This document shows positions 1 to 13,904 of a DNA stretch of 64,000 nt, piece after piece; within the stretch, counting starts at the first letter, position 1, and the number at the start of each line of letters is the position of its first letter. Position numbers and translations under genes: made by a program. The stretch comes from Epiperipatus broadwayi (lineage: Eukaryota; Onychophora; Udeonychophora; Euonychophora; Peripatidae). Below the pieces are notes generated by a model that worked only from the letters and a program-made list of their open reading frames with translations, searched no databases and was not told the origin of the DNA. The stretch lies in NCBI GenBank assembly GCA_028023455.1, contig JAQFVV010000030.1:7642501-7706500 (forward strand), read 5' to 3'.

Positions 1-1246
1 CACAGAAATATTGCTTTTATAGAAATATATAAAATCATGTAAAATGTCAAATATTAAAAACAAGACAAATTTTCTGCAAGAATAAAATAATTTGCATAAA
101 TTTATCGGTCTAAAATGCTGTTGGAAATTATTAGAATAGCTGCCATAAAACCTTCCTAACAGAAGCCATAAATAAGCTTCAAATCAAAATTGAAGATATT
201 TTGTGATTTATGAACTGTAAATATATATATGAACTTAACATATTTATTAAATTTATTTTATGAATACATATTAAGTTGTAATTCTGTATTTGTTCATATA
301 TTGTATGTGTTCATCATACATAGAAGTAATTACTGCGATATTATTTTAGAAAAGTACAAACCTTCTCATTTAAAGTCAAACTTTCACACGACCCTCAATC
401 ATTCATGCTACCTCATACTGTTGATACACTTGATCACACACATGTTGAAAAGATAAATAATCACCAATATATGTATTTTGTATTAAACCAGCACTGGGTG
501 ATCAAGGGTATCAGCAGTATGAGATAGCATGGATGGTTGAGAGTCATGTGAAAGTCTGAGTTCAAACCCCCTATATATTACATATAGAAGTGCAGGTATG
601 AAAAAGCCTGTACTGTAGAAAAATTCATATTTTAAAGTCAAAGTAATTATATTAGTAGAATTAATTTAACACATTATTTGCTACTTCTATTACTTTTCCT
701 TTTAGAGAGTAAACTCTTTCCGCAGACATTTCCAACATGTATTAACATTTTGAAAGAATTTGAAGATGATTTCCATTACTATTTCAATCAGTTATGTATA
801 TATATATATTCATAAAAGTTAAATGTTCAGCATTGTGAAAATAAATTTAAATATAATAAATAATATTGCTTTAATAGATAAATGGTGGTGATTTAAAATA
901 TATTTTAAAACTTCAAAATTATAATATTAAACATTACATTAGTAGATACACAAATAAAAATTAAAAATTATATTTTAACTATAGAAGATAAAAATGTTCT
1001 ATAATGTGTGCATGTTTTTTGTAACCAAATATAACATTGATATGGATGTTGTGAATACATATTTTATGCAAAGTTCGGAAATGTATTTATTTTGTATCCT
1101 AGAAGTTACTTTAATTAATGGTAATTAAAAAGCATCTAGAATTATGATAATATGTCGATTGTACAGATTAAAACTATGAATAATATATTGTTAGCCACAT
1201 ATATTTTAAATGTTTATGTTATTAAGAAAAGCATTGATGTTTATAT
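1..1246. other. AT-rich DNA without a gene
   Basis: Apart from the palindromic repeat at 349-615 I see only AT-rich sequence with short TA runs and no coding pattern. Confidence 0.6.
349..615. repeat. Palindromic repeat family F, copy 1
   Basis: The left half, read on the - strand, matches the right half. Shared landmarks are GTGTGATCA, the stretch around ATGAGATAGCATGG, GTGAAAGTCTGAGTTC and a final CAGGTATG...AGCCTGTACTGTA. The same sequence recurs near 47.9, 49.75, 50.2 and 50.6 kb. The GAGTTCRAA core resembles a tRNA-type B box, so a SINE origin folded into a palindrome is possible. No A box is convincing. The edges are approximate. Confidence 0.6.
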
Positions 1247-1570
1247 CAAAGTTATATGAAAGATAAAATATAACATCTCACTTATTTGATATTCCCAGTA
1301 ATAGTAGTAGTAGTAATAGTAGTAGTAGTAGTAGTAGCAGTAGTAGGAGTAGCAGAGTAGCAGCAATAGCAACAGCAGTAATACTAATACTACTACTAGT
1401 AGTAGTAGTAGTAGTAATAGTTGTAGTAGTAGTAGTAATAGTAGTAAAGTTATATGAAAGATAGAATATAACATCTCACTTATTTGATATTCCCAGTAAT
1501 AGTAGTAGTAGTAATAGTAGTAGTAGCAGTAGTAGGAGTAGCAGAGTAGCAGCAGTAGCAACAGCAGTAA

Positions 1571-1602
<32 letters not shown>

Positions 1603-1606
1603 ATAC

Positions 1607-1644
<38 letters not shown>

Positions 1645-1662
1645 ATAATAATAATAATAATA
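1247..1662. repeat. Duplicated 200-bp unit with AGT/AAT microsatellite
   Basis: A unit beginning AAAGTTATATGAAAGAT occurs at about 1247 and again at about 1446. Each copy runs into (AGT)n with scattered GCA and ATA variants. The second copy ends in a short pure (AAT)n run that directly abuts the LINE starting at about 1663. Long poly-Leu and poly-Tyr readings of this tract are not genes. Confidence 0.85.
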
Positions 1663-1891
1663 CCACAGAAAATCCTGATAGTGCCGGTAAGTAATATTAA
1701 AGTAGTTGGGTTTCAAACCCCCAAAAATCTAATAATAACGCCACAATTTAAAATCAAACAAATATAGATAATTTCATAAAATAAAAATAAATATTTTTGA
1801 AACTATAATTAATGAAAATCATAAACTAGCTCAAGAATATCATAAAAAAACACTTACGTTACCAAAAATTTCTTTGTTTTTATAAAAAAAA

Positions 1892-3430
1892 ATGGAGCCC
1901 ACAGCTATGCATGATCGAGCATTTGGCGTCAATATGGCCGCTGAAGTGCGTAAAAATTTAGACACCGTCAAATCGTATGCCACGGTCGCAAAAACTAACA
2001 TGCAAGCAACAAGTTCAAAGAATTTCGCGACTACAATAAATAATAAAATAGTTCCGAGATTTAGAAAAACAAATCCGAACGATATAAAACAGTTAGATTT
2101 AAAGATACAGGTAAACCAAGACCCTCCCCTTGCACACTGGACCGATAATATGCTAGAAAGAATTAATGAACACTTTAACAACATGATTCCATGGGGACTC
2201 TATACATCGTTCAAAAGATTTTTTTCACCAAACTCAATAGTAATATCTGCCACAGACGCAAATATATCGTTGTATCGGTTTCCATGCACGTTATTATATC
2301 AAGCAATAACTGAAAATGAACTGTGGGAAATGATCGTAAGAATCGCAGATCATCCAAATCCCAGATACCTCGCAATCGAATTTCTTAACAGTAGTCAAAA
2401 GAACCGATTTCTAAACCAAATTAAAACATTAGACAATTACGCAATTGTTATAGTCGATCAAGATCGACAGAACCAAATTACAGGAATAATAAAAAATACA
2501 TATTTTGGATACACGAAACAAGACTTTCAAAAAATGATGGATCCATTTGGCAAGGTTATAGCATTTCAACCAATATACCTCAAAGACACACCAATACCAA
2601 TATACAGCAATAGCTATGATTTTAAGTTAAAATTACACAAAGACATTGACCCAGAATCTATACCAACACAAATTGCAGATCAGGAAGCTATGCTGAGCCT
2701 ATATATAAGAGGTTTAAAACCACAATGCTATGCCTGTGGCAAGCATGGTCATCTAGCCACACAGTGCATGGATAGCCAACTCATACAGGGCCAGACACCA
2801 AATAATCAGCACATCCAATCCCAACATGAAGAGAGCAACAATACACAAGATAACACCAGCAACTCAAACAGTCAATATGAAAACAATTACAGTACAAATG
2901 AAGCTACTAAAAACAAACATGCAGAAGAAAACACAAATATACTTGAAACTACAACAGATAGCTCGAATAAATTAAATGAAAGCACTGATCAAATAGATCA
3001 AAATCAAGCAAAAATCATACCTGAAGTATCACAAACACCAGGCATATCAATCAGTAACACATCAGACTCAAATCCAGACATATCAAATGATACATACAAC
3101 TCCCCAAAAACAAGCATGCCACATATAATTATAAACAAAACATCTACAGATATTCTAGAGTCACTAACCCCATGCCTCCCTCCCATAGAAACAACACCAA
3201 CAGAAGTCCAAAAAGCTGGTCGGCCAAGGAGAAATAAATCAAAAAGAGCCAAAACAGATGAAAACAATACTCTAACAGAAATGATTGAACACTTTGCAGA
3301 AAACTTAATACCTATGGAGCTGGATAGTAATCAAACCACTAATAACTGCTCACAAAACACTAGAGAATATGCAAAAGCTTCACGCAAACCTCAACACACT
3401 GTGAAACCAACTCGCAGCCAATCACGATAA
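1892..3430 (+). CDS. LINE ORF1: nucleic-acid-binding gag-like protein
   Basis: This 512-residue frame is intact. ORF1 proteins of LINEs coat the element RNA and form the ribonucleoprotein that returns to the nucleus. A single CCHC zinc knuckle, CYACGKHGHLATQC (C-X2-C-X4-H-X4-C), lies at residues 279-292. Residues of about 190-260 before it have the alternating pattern of an RNA-binding fold like those upstream of knuckles in other LINE gag-like proteins. Residues 295-440 are Asn/Gln/Ser/Thr-rich and look disordered. A basic stretch (GRPRRNKSKRAK, residues 443-454) could be a nuclear localisation signal. The stop TAA overlaps the ATG of ORF2 (TAATG), implying coupled translation. The ATG at 1892 was chosen as the first in a clean frame after the 5' UTR. 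No coiled coil is obvious. Confidence 0.85.
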   Translation: MEPTAMHDRAFGVNMAAEVRKNLDTVKSYATVAKTNMQATSSKNFATTINNKIVPRFRKTNPNDIKQLDLKIQVNQDPPLAHWTDNMLERINEHFNNMIPWGLYTSFKRFFSPNSIVISATDANISLYRFPCTLLYQAITENELWEMIVRIADHPNPRYLAIEFLNSSQKNRFLNQIKTLDNYAIVIVDQDRQNQITGIIKNTYFGYTKQDFQKMMDPFGKVIAFQPIYLKDTPIPIYSNSYDFKLKLHKDIDPESIPTQIADQEAMLSLYIRGLKPQCYACGKHGHLATQCMDSQLIQGQTPNNQHIQSQHEESNNTQDNTSNSNSQYENNYSTNEATKNKHAEENTNILETTTDSSNKLNESTDQIDQNQAKIIPEVSQTPGISISNTSDSNPDISNDTYNSPKTSMPHIIINKTSTDILESLTPCLPPIETTPTEVQKAGRPRRNKSKRAKTDENNTLTEMIEHFAENLIPMELDSNQTTNNCSQNTREYAKASRKPQHTVKPTRSQSR

Positions 3431-6400
3431 TGAAGCTAAAAATAACAGCATTTAATATCAGAGGGCTCAACTCAGTCAACAAAATACATCAGCTACAACA
3501 ATGGATAAAGATTACACAACCTCATATACTAGGACTTCTAGAAACTAAAATATATAGTGGCTCACAAATTGACCCCACAGTACATCTAAGCAGAGAAGGC
3601 TACTGTGCATGCTCTAGAGACACATCATCTCCCTCAGGGGGTACTGGACTGCTCATAACACAAAGTTGTCCATTTGACACATTCAAAATCATATATATAG
3701 ATGCAAATTTACTAATAGTAACTTTTAGTCATCAAATCATCACACTAAACATTATATTTGTGTATATTCCACCGAGCCCTACAATTATCTCAAATATTAT
3801 ATTAAACATTAACTCCTTACTGGGCTCTAATTCACATCCAACCATACTAATTGGGGATTTCAACATGAAATATCAAGAGTTCATTTTAAAGTGGCTGCAT
3901 CAAATATCAATTCCACTTATGAGTGCAGAGGGTTTTCTGTCAAATGAAGCAGTTACCTTTCACAATGGACGTCATACATCAAAAATTGATCTGTGCTTTT
4001 ATTCACCTATGTTACACCATCAAATCAGCCTAAACATCAACCCATCTCCCTTCTCTGATCACTCTGCACAAACCATACTAATCAATCTGACAGGAATTCA
4101 AACAACTGCACTTACACATGGTAAAACAATCAGAATTCTACTTCCAACTTCTACCCCAGAATTTATTTTTTCAGAAACATATATAATGCTTCACAAAATC
4201 AAAAATATGCAACTTAACCCCATTCAAAGATATTTAGCATTCATAAACATTTTATCATTTAATATAGATCACATTACATGCAAATCCCCCCCACCCTCAA
4301 GACTGCTAGCACTGGCTGATGAAATACATAAACGGATTACAATGATAAACCCAACACACACCAGTCAACAACATATATGCAGACTTACACAAACATACAA
4401 TAACATCTGTAACCACCTGAAAAACTACCTAGCAATAAAAAAGAGTAAAGTCTGCCTCGGCCAACAACACACATGGACAAGAAAATACATTCGCTGGGCC
4501 TTGGGCTACCCATCCACTGTCAATGTGCCAATGGCACTCACAGAGCAGGGGCACACATATGCAGGAGATAATATGTTAAAACTGATCTATCAGCATTTCA
4601 AACAAAAGCTGCAAGCATACCACCTAGTCAAATATAATCCTAATGTATTTGGAAAACCAGAAACAAATACTCCATATAAAATCACAGAATTTGCTACTAA
4701 ACTGGCAACAGTACCTAATGCATGTCACCCAGGAACACATGGAATCCCCAAATTTGTCCTTGCACATCTCAGTCAGTTCACTAGCCAATATTTATGTGAC
4801 CTTGCAAATCATCTATCACAGAAGTTGCATGACATTCAAGGTTTATATCCAATAGCAATAGTCCCCTTCAACAAGAAAAAAGTCCATGTATCAACACTAT
4901 CTAACCTACGACCAATCTCAATGGGGCCACTTACAATTAAAATAATTGAAAAAGTACTCAAAGACAGCCTAGAGCCACATATTCTACCACTAATTTCACA
5001 CAGCCAGTTTGCAAGGAAGCAATCATCAACTGCACAGGCTGCAATGATATTCAAAACAGTTATAAACTCAGTATGGGACAGAAAGAAGTATGCACCAATT
5101 GCAGTTCAACTTGATATAGAAGCGGCTTTTGATTCGGTCGACATCAATACATTAATCAATATGCTAGCTGACACCACAATTCCATGAACTCATCTGTACC
5201 TGCTCACAAACCTACTACTTAGCAGAGAAATACATATCACACTCAATGGCAAAAATTCCCCATCATTCATTCCCACACAATCCATATCCCAAGGCTCACC
5301 ACTAAGCTCACTGCTATTTACTTTTTACATCAACCCACTCATACTCAAAATTCAGCAGAGTATCAAGGGCATTCAGATACCAGGCACATCACAACATATA
5401 GCCTGCATTGCATATATGGATGACATCACAGTCTTCCTACCATCAAGAAAACAGATACCAATACTACAGAAAATACTGCAAGACTTTCAAGCAACACACC
5501 ATCTAAAATTTAATCAAAATAAGACTGCTGCTTGGTCTCTATACACCAGTAAGCCATGCATGCAAATTTTCCAAGGCAAACCATCCCCTTTCCTCGGTTT
5601 TCCTTTCTACATGGGAACAAACACAATGAGGCAAAAAATCCAGAACAAGTTAAAAGATGAAGCAGAACGGATCACTGCCTCACTATCAAAAGCATACCTC
5701 TCAATATATGCTAAAGTACAATTGTTCAATCAGCTGGTAATCACCAAGATTATCTATTATTCTCCCATAATTCAATTCTCAAAAGCCTTTACATCAAAAA
5801 TCTCTTCATATTGCAATAAACTCCTATGGAATAGAAAGACAGTGTCAATATCTGGAAAACAGCTTAGTCGACCAGCAATACACAATGGTTTGGGGCTGCA
5901 TAACATAGATATTTTTCGAATACAAAAGACCACAAACCTGATAATAGCCACCCTCAGACATTTCCCAGAACTCCAGTATCTAATACAAATAATACCCACA
6001 GACAAACCTCCACCTTCACATTGCTATCTATCATCTGTTATAAACCAGTTCAGAATCACACATACTCAAATATCACTGCAAACAACAACAAAATATTCAT
6101 ATTGGCAGATATATGCAATGATATACCCAGGATATACATCAGATTTTTCAACACAGATGCTCGGAATAAACAACCGACAGCTGCTTAAAAAATTTAAAAA
6201 ATGGTCCTTGGAGCCCAAATTCTTTGATTTCCTCCTGAAACTAAATCTATATGCTTTGCCAACATCATATTTCTTAAGATACAGACGATTATATACAAAA
6301 ATAGACCCCTTCTGCACGCTATGCCACCAAGCAGAAGAAACTCAACAACATCTGTTTTACAACTGCCCAGCATTAAACAATATTCGGCATGAAATAACAA

Positions 6401-6666
6401 ATATATACAGAAAACCAAACATCTCCCTGCAAGATATTATCAGTCAATTCTGCAGAACATCCACCCCAACAATCCGAGCAGCAACCTTCGTACTTTATGC
6501 ATTTTGGTGCACGCGATGCACATTTGCTTTTGGCAACAATACAAGGCGGCATCCATCAACTTTTCACAACAAGTTAGCACAATTAAAAACCAGAGACAAT
6601 AAAATAGCACACCCAGACATTTTTGCGGCTACTTGGTCACTTGTAAAACAACGGTCAAATCTCTAA
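3430..6666 (+). pseudogene. LINE ORF2: AP endonuclease plus reverse transcriptase, one in-frame stop
   Basis: The frame has 1078 codons, broken only by a TGA at 5185-5187 (codon 586). An APE-type endonuclease fills residues 1-220. Visible motifs are ITAFNIRG (5-12), ET (38-39), VYIPPS (111-116), IGDFN (141-145), KIDLCF (185-190) and SDH (209-211). The reverse transcriptase follows: LRPIS, then LDIEAAFDSVD (561-571, first catalytic Asp), QGSPLSSLLF and the active-site box YMDD (662-665). A zinc-knuckle-like CTLCHQAEETQQHLFYNC lies near residues 961-979. The protein would nick target DNA and reverse-transcribe the element RNA from the nick. The stop falls between two conserved reverse-transcriptase blocks, so this copy should not make active enzyme unless the stop is read through. 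The start ATG shares a base with the ORF1 stop. Confidence 0.88.
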
Positions 6667-6916
6667 TAGTTCTGCCTTGCCTCAACAATAGACTTAAAAA
6701 GAGAACAAGAAAATGGACAGCAAAAAATCCATGAATCAATAAATGATAACTTAGGATAAACAATCCATCACTCACCAGGTATATCTATGTAAGAACTTGG
6801 AAAGAACTTAAAAACAATATATACAATCCTTGGAAATATTAGTGTAAATGCATGTATATAAAAATTATTAATGTAACCTGTTTTCTAGATTGAATAAAGT
6901 TCCCCCTTTTTGAAAC

Positions 6917-7086
<170 letters not shown>

Positions 7087-7213
7087 TCAATTCAATTTAT
7101 TTACCGTACAAAACTACAGCATTAAGCCAATTACAGAATTGCATTATAATAACTATACAATAATATACATAAATAATATACATAAATGAGTAAAAATGAT
7201 GGAAATAATATAA

Positions 7214-8729
7214 TTATATGCCATACTTTTTTATAAGATAAGTAACAAATTTTTTAAAGTCTAAAGAAAAAATATTTTCATTAATAAAATCATGATTATA
7301 GGTATTAGGCAAACGAAACAAAGGTGAAAATTTTAATATGTTAGAGCGACAAACCTTAATATAAAATAAAGTAAATGTAAGTGTTTTATGTAAACAATTA
7401 TTAAAAGTAATATTTGAAATTTTGTTAGTTAATATAATTTTTTGATTCACAAGGTTATATAAAATTTTAAGATCTCTCATTTTTCTTCTAATGGATAGGG
7501 ATAGATAATGGTCTTTTAATTTAATGTACTTAGAAAATTTGTCATAAACCAATTGAATTTTAATAATATCTCATTTGGAACTGGGATTCCAAACAACAGA
7601 TCCATATTCTAAAATTGGCAAAACCAAAGAGAGAAATAATTTATATTTTGTAAAACTACTAAATTGTCTACCATGCCTTAAAATTGCACCCATAATTTTA
7701 AAAGCCTTATTTACTACATTTTCAATATGATGATGAAATGATCCATTGCTTGCAAAAATAATTCCAAGGTCTTTCTGAATATCAACAAATTTTATATTAT
7801 GATCTTCAATATAATAAGGACAAATTATCATTTCAGATTTTTTGGAATAAGAAACTGTTGAACACTTATCCATATTAATATCCATTTTATTATCTCTACA
7901 CCATTTCACAAAATTATTAATATCTTTTTGTAATAATATGCAATCATTAATTGAGTTTATATTCCTAAAAATTTTACAATCATCTGCATAACATAAAATA
8001 TGTGAAAATTCTAAACTCTCTCCCAAATCATCAATATAAATGTTAAACAATAATGGTGCAAGGATACTGCCCTGAGGTACTCCTATATTACAATAATATG
8101 GATTAGAAGAATTATTCTTAAACTTTACATAAGCTGTTCTCTTCTCTAATAAAAGATTCAAACCATGCAACCAAATTATAGGAAAAACCTAATTTATACA
8201 TTTTGAAAAGCAACCTGGAATGATCCACTTTATCAAATGCCTTGGATAAATCAAAATAAACAACATCTAAATGACATTGATTCTCAAAGGCATTAGCAAT
8301 GTGATCAGTTATTGTTAAAAGATTAGTTTCAGTTGATCTTCCAGGTAAAAAACCATGTTGCACAGGAACCAAAATCTTATTTATGTCATTAACAATTTTC
8401 TTATAAACACATCTTTCAAATATGCGTGCAACTGTATGAAGCACAGAAATTGGTCTATAATTATTAACATTATCTTTTGAACCATTTTTAAAAATAGGTA
8501 TAACTTTGGCAAGTTTTAGAGAGTTAGGAAAAATACAATTTTTAATGGAACAATTAAGAATATAACATAAAGGAGCAGCAATATATTCTACACAACCTTT
8601 ATAAATGAAAGAAGGTATATTGTCATAACCTATACTTGAATGTGTTTTGAGTTCTTTGACAGCTGATATAATATCATTATTGTTGAAACAATCAATAGAA
8701 ATGCTATCATTAAAACATCCCTTGGTCAA
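7214..8729 (-). pseudogene. Reverse transcriptase of the jockey-like LINE (broken)
   Basis: On the - strand, 8729-8118 encodes the first reverse-transcriptase blocks: SSIGYDNIP, the NNYRPISVL motif, GFLPGRSTETNL and YFDLSKAFDKVDH with the first catalytic Asp. A frameshift near 8.15 kb moves to the frame of 8170-7571. That frame has GVPQGSILAPLLFNIYIDDL and the active-site box YADD, followed by a thumb-like region ending ILEYGSVVWNPSSK. A stop at 7571-7573 then separates an in-frame C-terminal part (7552-7214) with FSPLFRLPNTYNHDF. These blocks are typical of jockey-group LINEs of insects and other invertebrates. The gene cannot make an intact enzyme. It probably descends from the same insertion as the piece at 9218-9591. 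Confidence 0.88.
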
Positions 8730-8783
8730 ATTAAACCCAGACAGTTGAGAATTATCCCAAATAATTCAGAAGATAGTGAATTG

Positions 8784-9216
8784 AAAAGAAATTATTTCAC
8801 ACTCAGCCCTACATAAAGATGAATTTTAATGCACAAATCAACGCATAACAGCAGAGCTTCTTCAAATTAAATCACAATTTATTATAAACTTAATATAAAT
8901 TATAATACATAATAAATAATGCCCGAGCGCTTTCAAGAGAACTTAGCTCTCATAATCATGGGTAACAAAGAGTAAGCGTAACAAGGTTGCTATGTGTAAA
9001 TATAGCAACCTTGTTACGCTTACTCTTTGTTACCCATGATTATGAGAGCTAAGTTCTCTTGAAAGCGCTCGGGCATTATTTATTATGTATTATAATTTAT
9101 ATTAAGTTTATAATAAATTGTGATTTAATTTGAAGAAGCTCTGCTGTTATGCGCTGATTTATGCATTAAAATTGTATATATATAGTAGGCAGCTGAGTGT
9201 GAAATAATTTCTTTTT
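8784..9216. mobile_element. 430-bp near-perfect palindrome (MITE-like) inside the LINE
   Basis: The arms mirror each other from AAAAGAAATTATTTCACACT at the left to its complement near 9195-9214. They meet at a loop of about 14 bp (TATGTGTAAATATA) near 8990-9005. The inner 120 bp of each arm, including GCCCGAGCGCTTTCAAGAGA, look identical. The outer parts differ slightly: for example CATAAAGATGAATT is present in the left arm only. No coding frame is present. A target duplication could not be fixed because the arms run into AT-rich LINE sequence. Confidence 0.85.
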
Positions 9217-9217
9217 A

Positions 9218-9875
<658 letters not shown>

Positions 9876-10375
9876 NNNNNNNNNNNNNNNNNNNNNNNNN
9901 NNNNNNNNNNNNNNNNNNNNNNNNNNNNNNNNNNNNNNNNNNNNNNNNNNNNNNNNNNNNNNNNNNNNNNNNNNNNNNNNNNNNNNNNNNNNNNNNNNNN
10001 NNNNNNNNNNNNNNNNNNNNNNNNNNNNNNNNNNNNNNNNNNNNNNNNNNNNNNNNNNNNNNNNNNNNNNNNNNNNNNNNNNNNNNNNNNNNNNNNNNNN
10101 NNNNNNNNNNNNNNNNNNNNNNNNNNNNNNNNNNNNNNNNNNNNNNNNNNNNNNNNNNNNNNNNNNNNNNNNNNNNNNNNNNNNNNNNNNNNNNNNNNNN
10201 NNNNNNNNNNNNNNNNNNNNNNNNNNNNNNNNNNNNNNNNNNNNNNNNNNNNNNNNNNNNNNNNNNNNNNNNNNNNNNNNNNNNNNNNNNNNNNNNNNNN
10301 NNNNNNNNNNNNNNNNNNNNNNNNNNNNNNNNNNNNNNNNNNNNNNNNNNNNNNNNNNNNNNNNNNNNNNNNNNN
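9876..10375. other. Assembly gap, 500 N
   Basis: Exactly 500 unknown bases, probably a scaffold gap of conventional size. Its true length is unknown. Confidence 0.98.
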
Positions 10376-12960
10376 GAATTTCTTTTTAATAATATTTGTA
10401 TGTTTGATATGTAAGTCAGTTATTTAATTTTAATAACTAGCCTTAAAGAGCATAGATTTTTGTGTGATACAGATATTAATTTTTGCTCTTGAAAAGTTAT
10501 TGAAACTTTTAGAATTTATATTCCATTCTGTTATATGAGATTTGCAAATGTTTTAAATATATTAAATATATAATTGCTTTAAGAAGAAGTGAATATGTGA
10601 ATAATATTTAACAAGTATTGTGCAAGTTTATTATAAGAACAAATATGAATTATTATATGAAGAACTCTATAAACAATAAATCACAAGCTATAAGTGAAGT
10701 TGACTATAATATTGTTTCAAATGCATATTAATCTGGAGTAGAATATTTTGAATGGGTAATGTTATTTAGAAAAATATATTATTGCCATTTATTGGAGTGA
10801 TAATGCATATAATTGATAGAGGAGTTTTAAAATTGGAAGAATATAAATTGGATGAACTGTCTAGTGATAGAGTTAAAATTATTTATAATGCTTCTGTATG
10901 GAAAAGTTGGAAAATTTGTTTTAAAATCAAATATTTCTACAATTAATAATTGAAAGTGAATTAAAGAAGAAACTTTTCAAAATGTGATTAGTAAATTCAG
11001 TAATAAATGCTTACTATTAATGTTTCATGAAATTTGCTTCATCTAGGATTAATGAAGCAAACTTTATTATGTAAGTACTTTATGTCCTGCATTGATGAAC
11101 AATATTTTAAGTGGATTTTTATTTAATATTTTTTTATGCTAAATGAAGTTAAGAGCAGTGGGAAGAGAGAAGAAAAAAACTATATTAGTGAACTGAATAT
11201 TGTTATGGTAACGGTGTTTCCCTCATGAGATTCAACTTCAATCAAAATTCAAGGACATTTTTTTAGTATTTCATTTCTATTTTTTCTTAGTTATATATAG
11301 TTATATAATTTGGTAATTATATATTCTTAGGTTTAAAATGTTTAATATTTATATGATATGTGAATTTTATTTTAATATTTGATATAAAAAAACAAAAAAA
11401 TAATATTTTTCTGTAAGGATAATAAATTTATAACTCCCAATGGAATGAAAAATAAACAAGAGAGAGGATGGCATCACCATATTAATCCTAAAGATAGTAT
11501 TATGCTAAAATGTTATTAATATGTATTTTAAATTTTAATGTGGGGATTTATTTATGAGAGTGATAAATCTGATAAACCAAACAGTATATTCATTCTGTTT
11601 ATTTATGCTAGTATAATGTATTATAGAAATAGTAATTTACATGTTATATGCTAGATCTATTTAGATATCGTGTGAACGTATGAATATACATGATACCATC
11701 TAAAAGTGTGAATAAAAATGTTATAAACAATATCTGTTTAGATATTATATGCAGAACTGATCTCTGAATTGTTATAAGAATTTAAATAAATATATTTTAT
11801 TATAAGTGAAATATCTAAATCATTTGTTGTTGCTATATTTAATCTTCTTGATATTTTTGTGAATGCTATATGTTGAAGTTTAGAAATTATTTTTAAAGAA
11901 ATGTTTTAGAATTTCTTTACAATATTGTTAGGAGAGTTTGTGGTTCAGGAAAGTAGCATTAGAAAATCCTGTAGTGCAAAGCATCTTTTGAATATGAAAC
12001 ATAATCTTTTGAATATTAAGTGTAATATAGTTGACAGAAGTCTGTATATTTTGTGATTCATGCTCAGTAGTGTTTCTTTCCATAAGTCATTGAGTTCTCA
12101 GAAAAAAATCATAATAGAAATTTAAGGTAGACACAAAAATATGTGGCCTTAAACTATGCATCCATATTTTCATTGTTTTTCTTAGTTATTGAAGTTTCAA
12201 TCTCTAATGACTACTAACATCACTGGTTCCTGCATTAAAATTGATATTGTTAAAAAAAGTTTGAAGAATAATAGCTACATTATTAAATGCTGTTTAGAAT
12301 TTTTAGAAGGTAAGAAGAGCAAAACATATAGCAAATGATGTATAACTAGAGTGTTATATAAAGTATTTTATGAAATGATTTGATATTCCAAAAGTATTTT
12401 AAGAGATCATGAAAGTTATTGAGTGCATATTAAAATCATGTAAAAAGATATGAATGAAAGTGAAACCTGAATATGCTTAACATCATGAACTGTAAAGTGA
12501 ATAAATACCATATTTTTATATTTATATTATTAAAATATTTATATGTTTATTTTGATAAATAAAATAAGCATAAGAATATCTAAGACTTATAGAGTTATTA
12601 TAAAAATTATATTCTAATAAAATGTTGGAGTAAAGAACTTGGTATTGAAGAATATATGTTTTTTGTTTATAGTACATAATATAACAAAAACTATTTAGAT
12701 AGTGAATATAAAATTTCATAGAAATATTTAGAAAAATATTTCATTATCAGAGAACATTTGTTTATGCATCTGCAATGATTTTTAAATATGTTATTGTATG
12801 AATAGCACTAAAATACACTAATACTTATAAATTTAGGAAAGGATAATATGAAGATATTGAAATTGTTTAAATATGTAATTTAAATGAAATGCTAGAATAT
12901 GTTAATAAGTGTAAGTTTGTAAGTAATAGATGTTATTACTTCATGCTAGAAAATATTTGA
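10376..12960. other. AT-rich DNA without a gene
   Basis: No frame beyond about 65 codons, no recognisable domain and no clear repeat. The sequence is uniformly AT-rich. Confidence 0.6.
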
Positions 12961-13002
12961 AGTGGAAACTACTATTACTACTATTTATAATAATTATTAT
13001 TA

Positions 13003-13014
13003 TTGTTGTTGTTG

Positions 13015-13087
<73 letters not shown>
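13003..13087. repeat. (GTT)n/(ATT)n microsatellite
   Basis: A short GTT run (about 13003-13018) passes into about 23 ATT units. It lies immediately left of the palindrome at 13088. Confidence 0.92.
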
Positions 13088-13088
<1 letters not shown>

Positions 13089-13279
13089 TTACATTCAAAT
13101 ATCAGCCTTTCAAGCTAATTGAGCATGCGCCTTATGAGAACGTTAAATAAATGAATACTTTCCTCTTCAATCCAAGATATAGTATTTATGCAGGATTGAA
13201 GAGGAAAGTGTTCATTTATTTAACATTCTCATAAGCATGTGCTCCATTAGCTTGAAAGGCTGATATTTGAATGTAATAT
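13088..13279. repeat. 190-bp palindrome between ATT tracts
   Basis: Left arm TTACATTCAAATATCAGCCT...CCTCTTCAATCC. The right arm is its complement (GGATTGAAGAGG...AGGCTGATATTTGAATGTAA), with a loop of about 20 bp. The arms differ at a few positions. It is MITE-like and has no coding frame. Confidence 0.85.
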
Positions 13280-13308
13280 AATTGTAAACACGGTGCTTGA
13301 TAAAATAA

Positions 13309-13716
<408 letters not shown>

Positions 13717-13904
13717 AATATGTGACTTTTTCGCATTAAATAGTGAAGCTATAATTATACTATAATGTATAATAAGTCTGCTTAGTGCTTTCAAATGAAG
13801 AGAAAAATAATTTATTATTATTATTATTGTTGTTGTTGTTATTTTGATGTAAATATTTTTGACTGAAATGTTTTTGAATTTTGAATAATTTAACTTTTGT
13901 AAAT

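Noticed and set aside
1840-2184. Frames antisense to the LINE ORFs, also 3004-3267, 4836-5054, 5772-6005 and 6066-6418
   Set aside because: Shadows of the well-supported + strand LINE frames, without domains.
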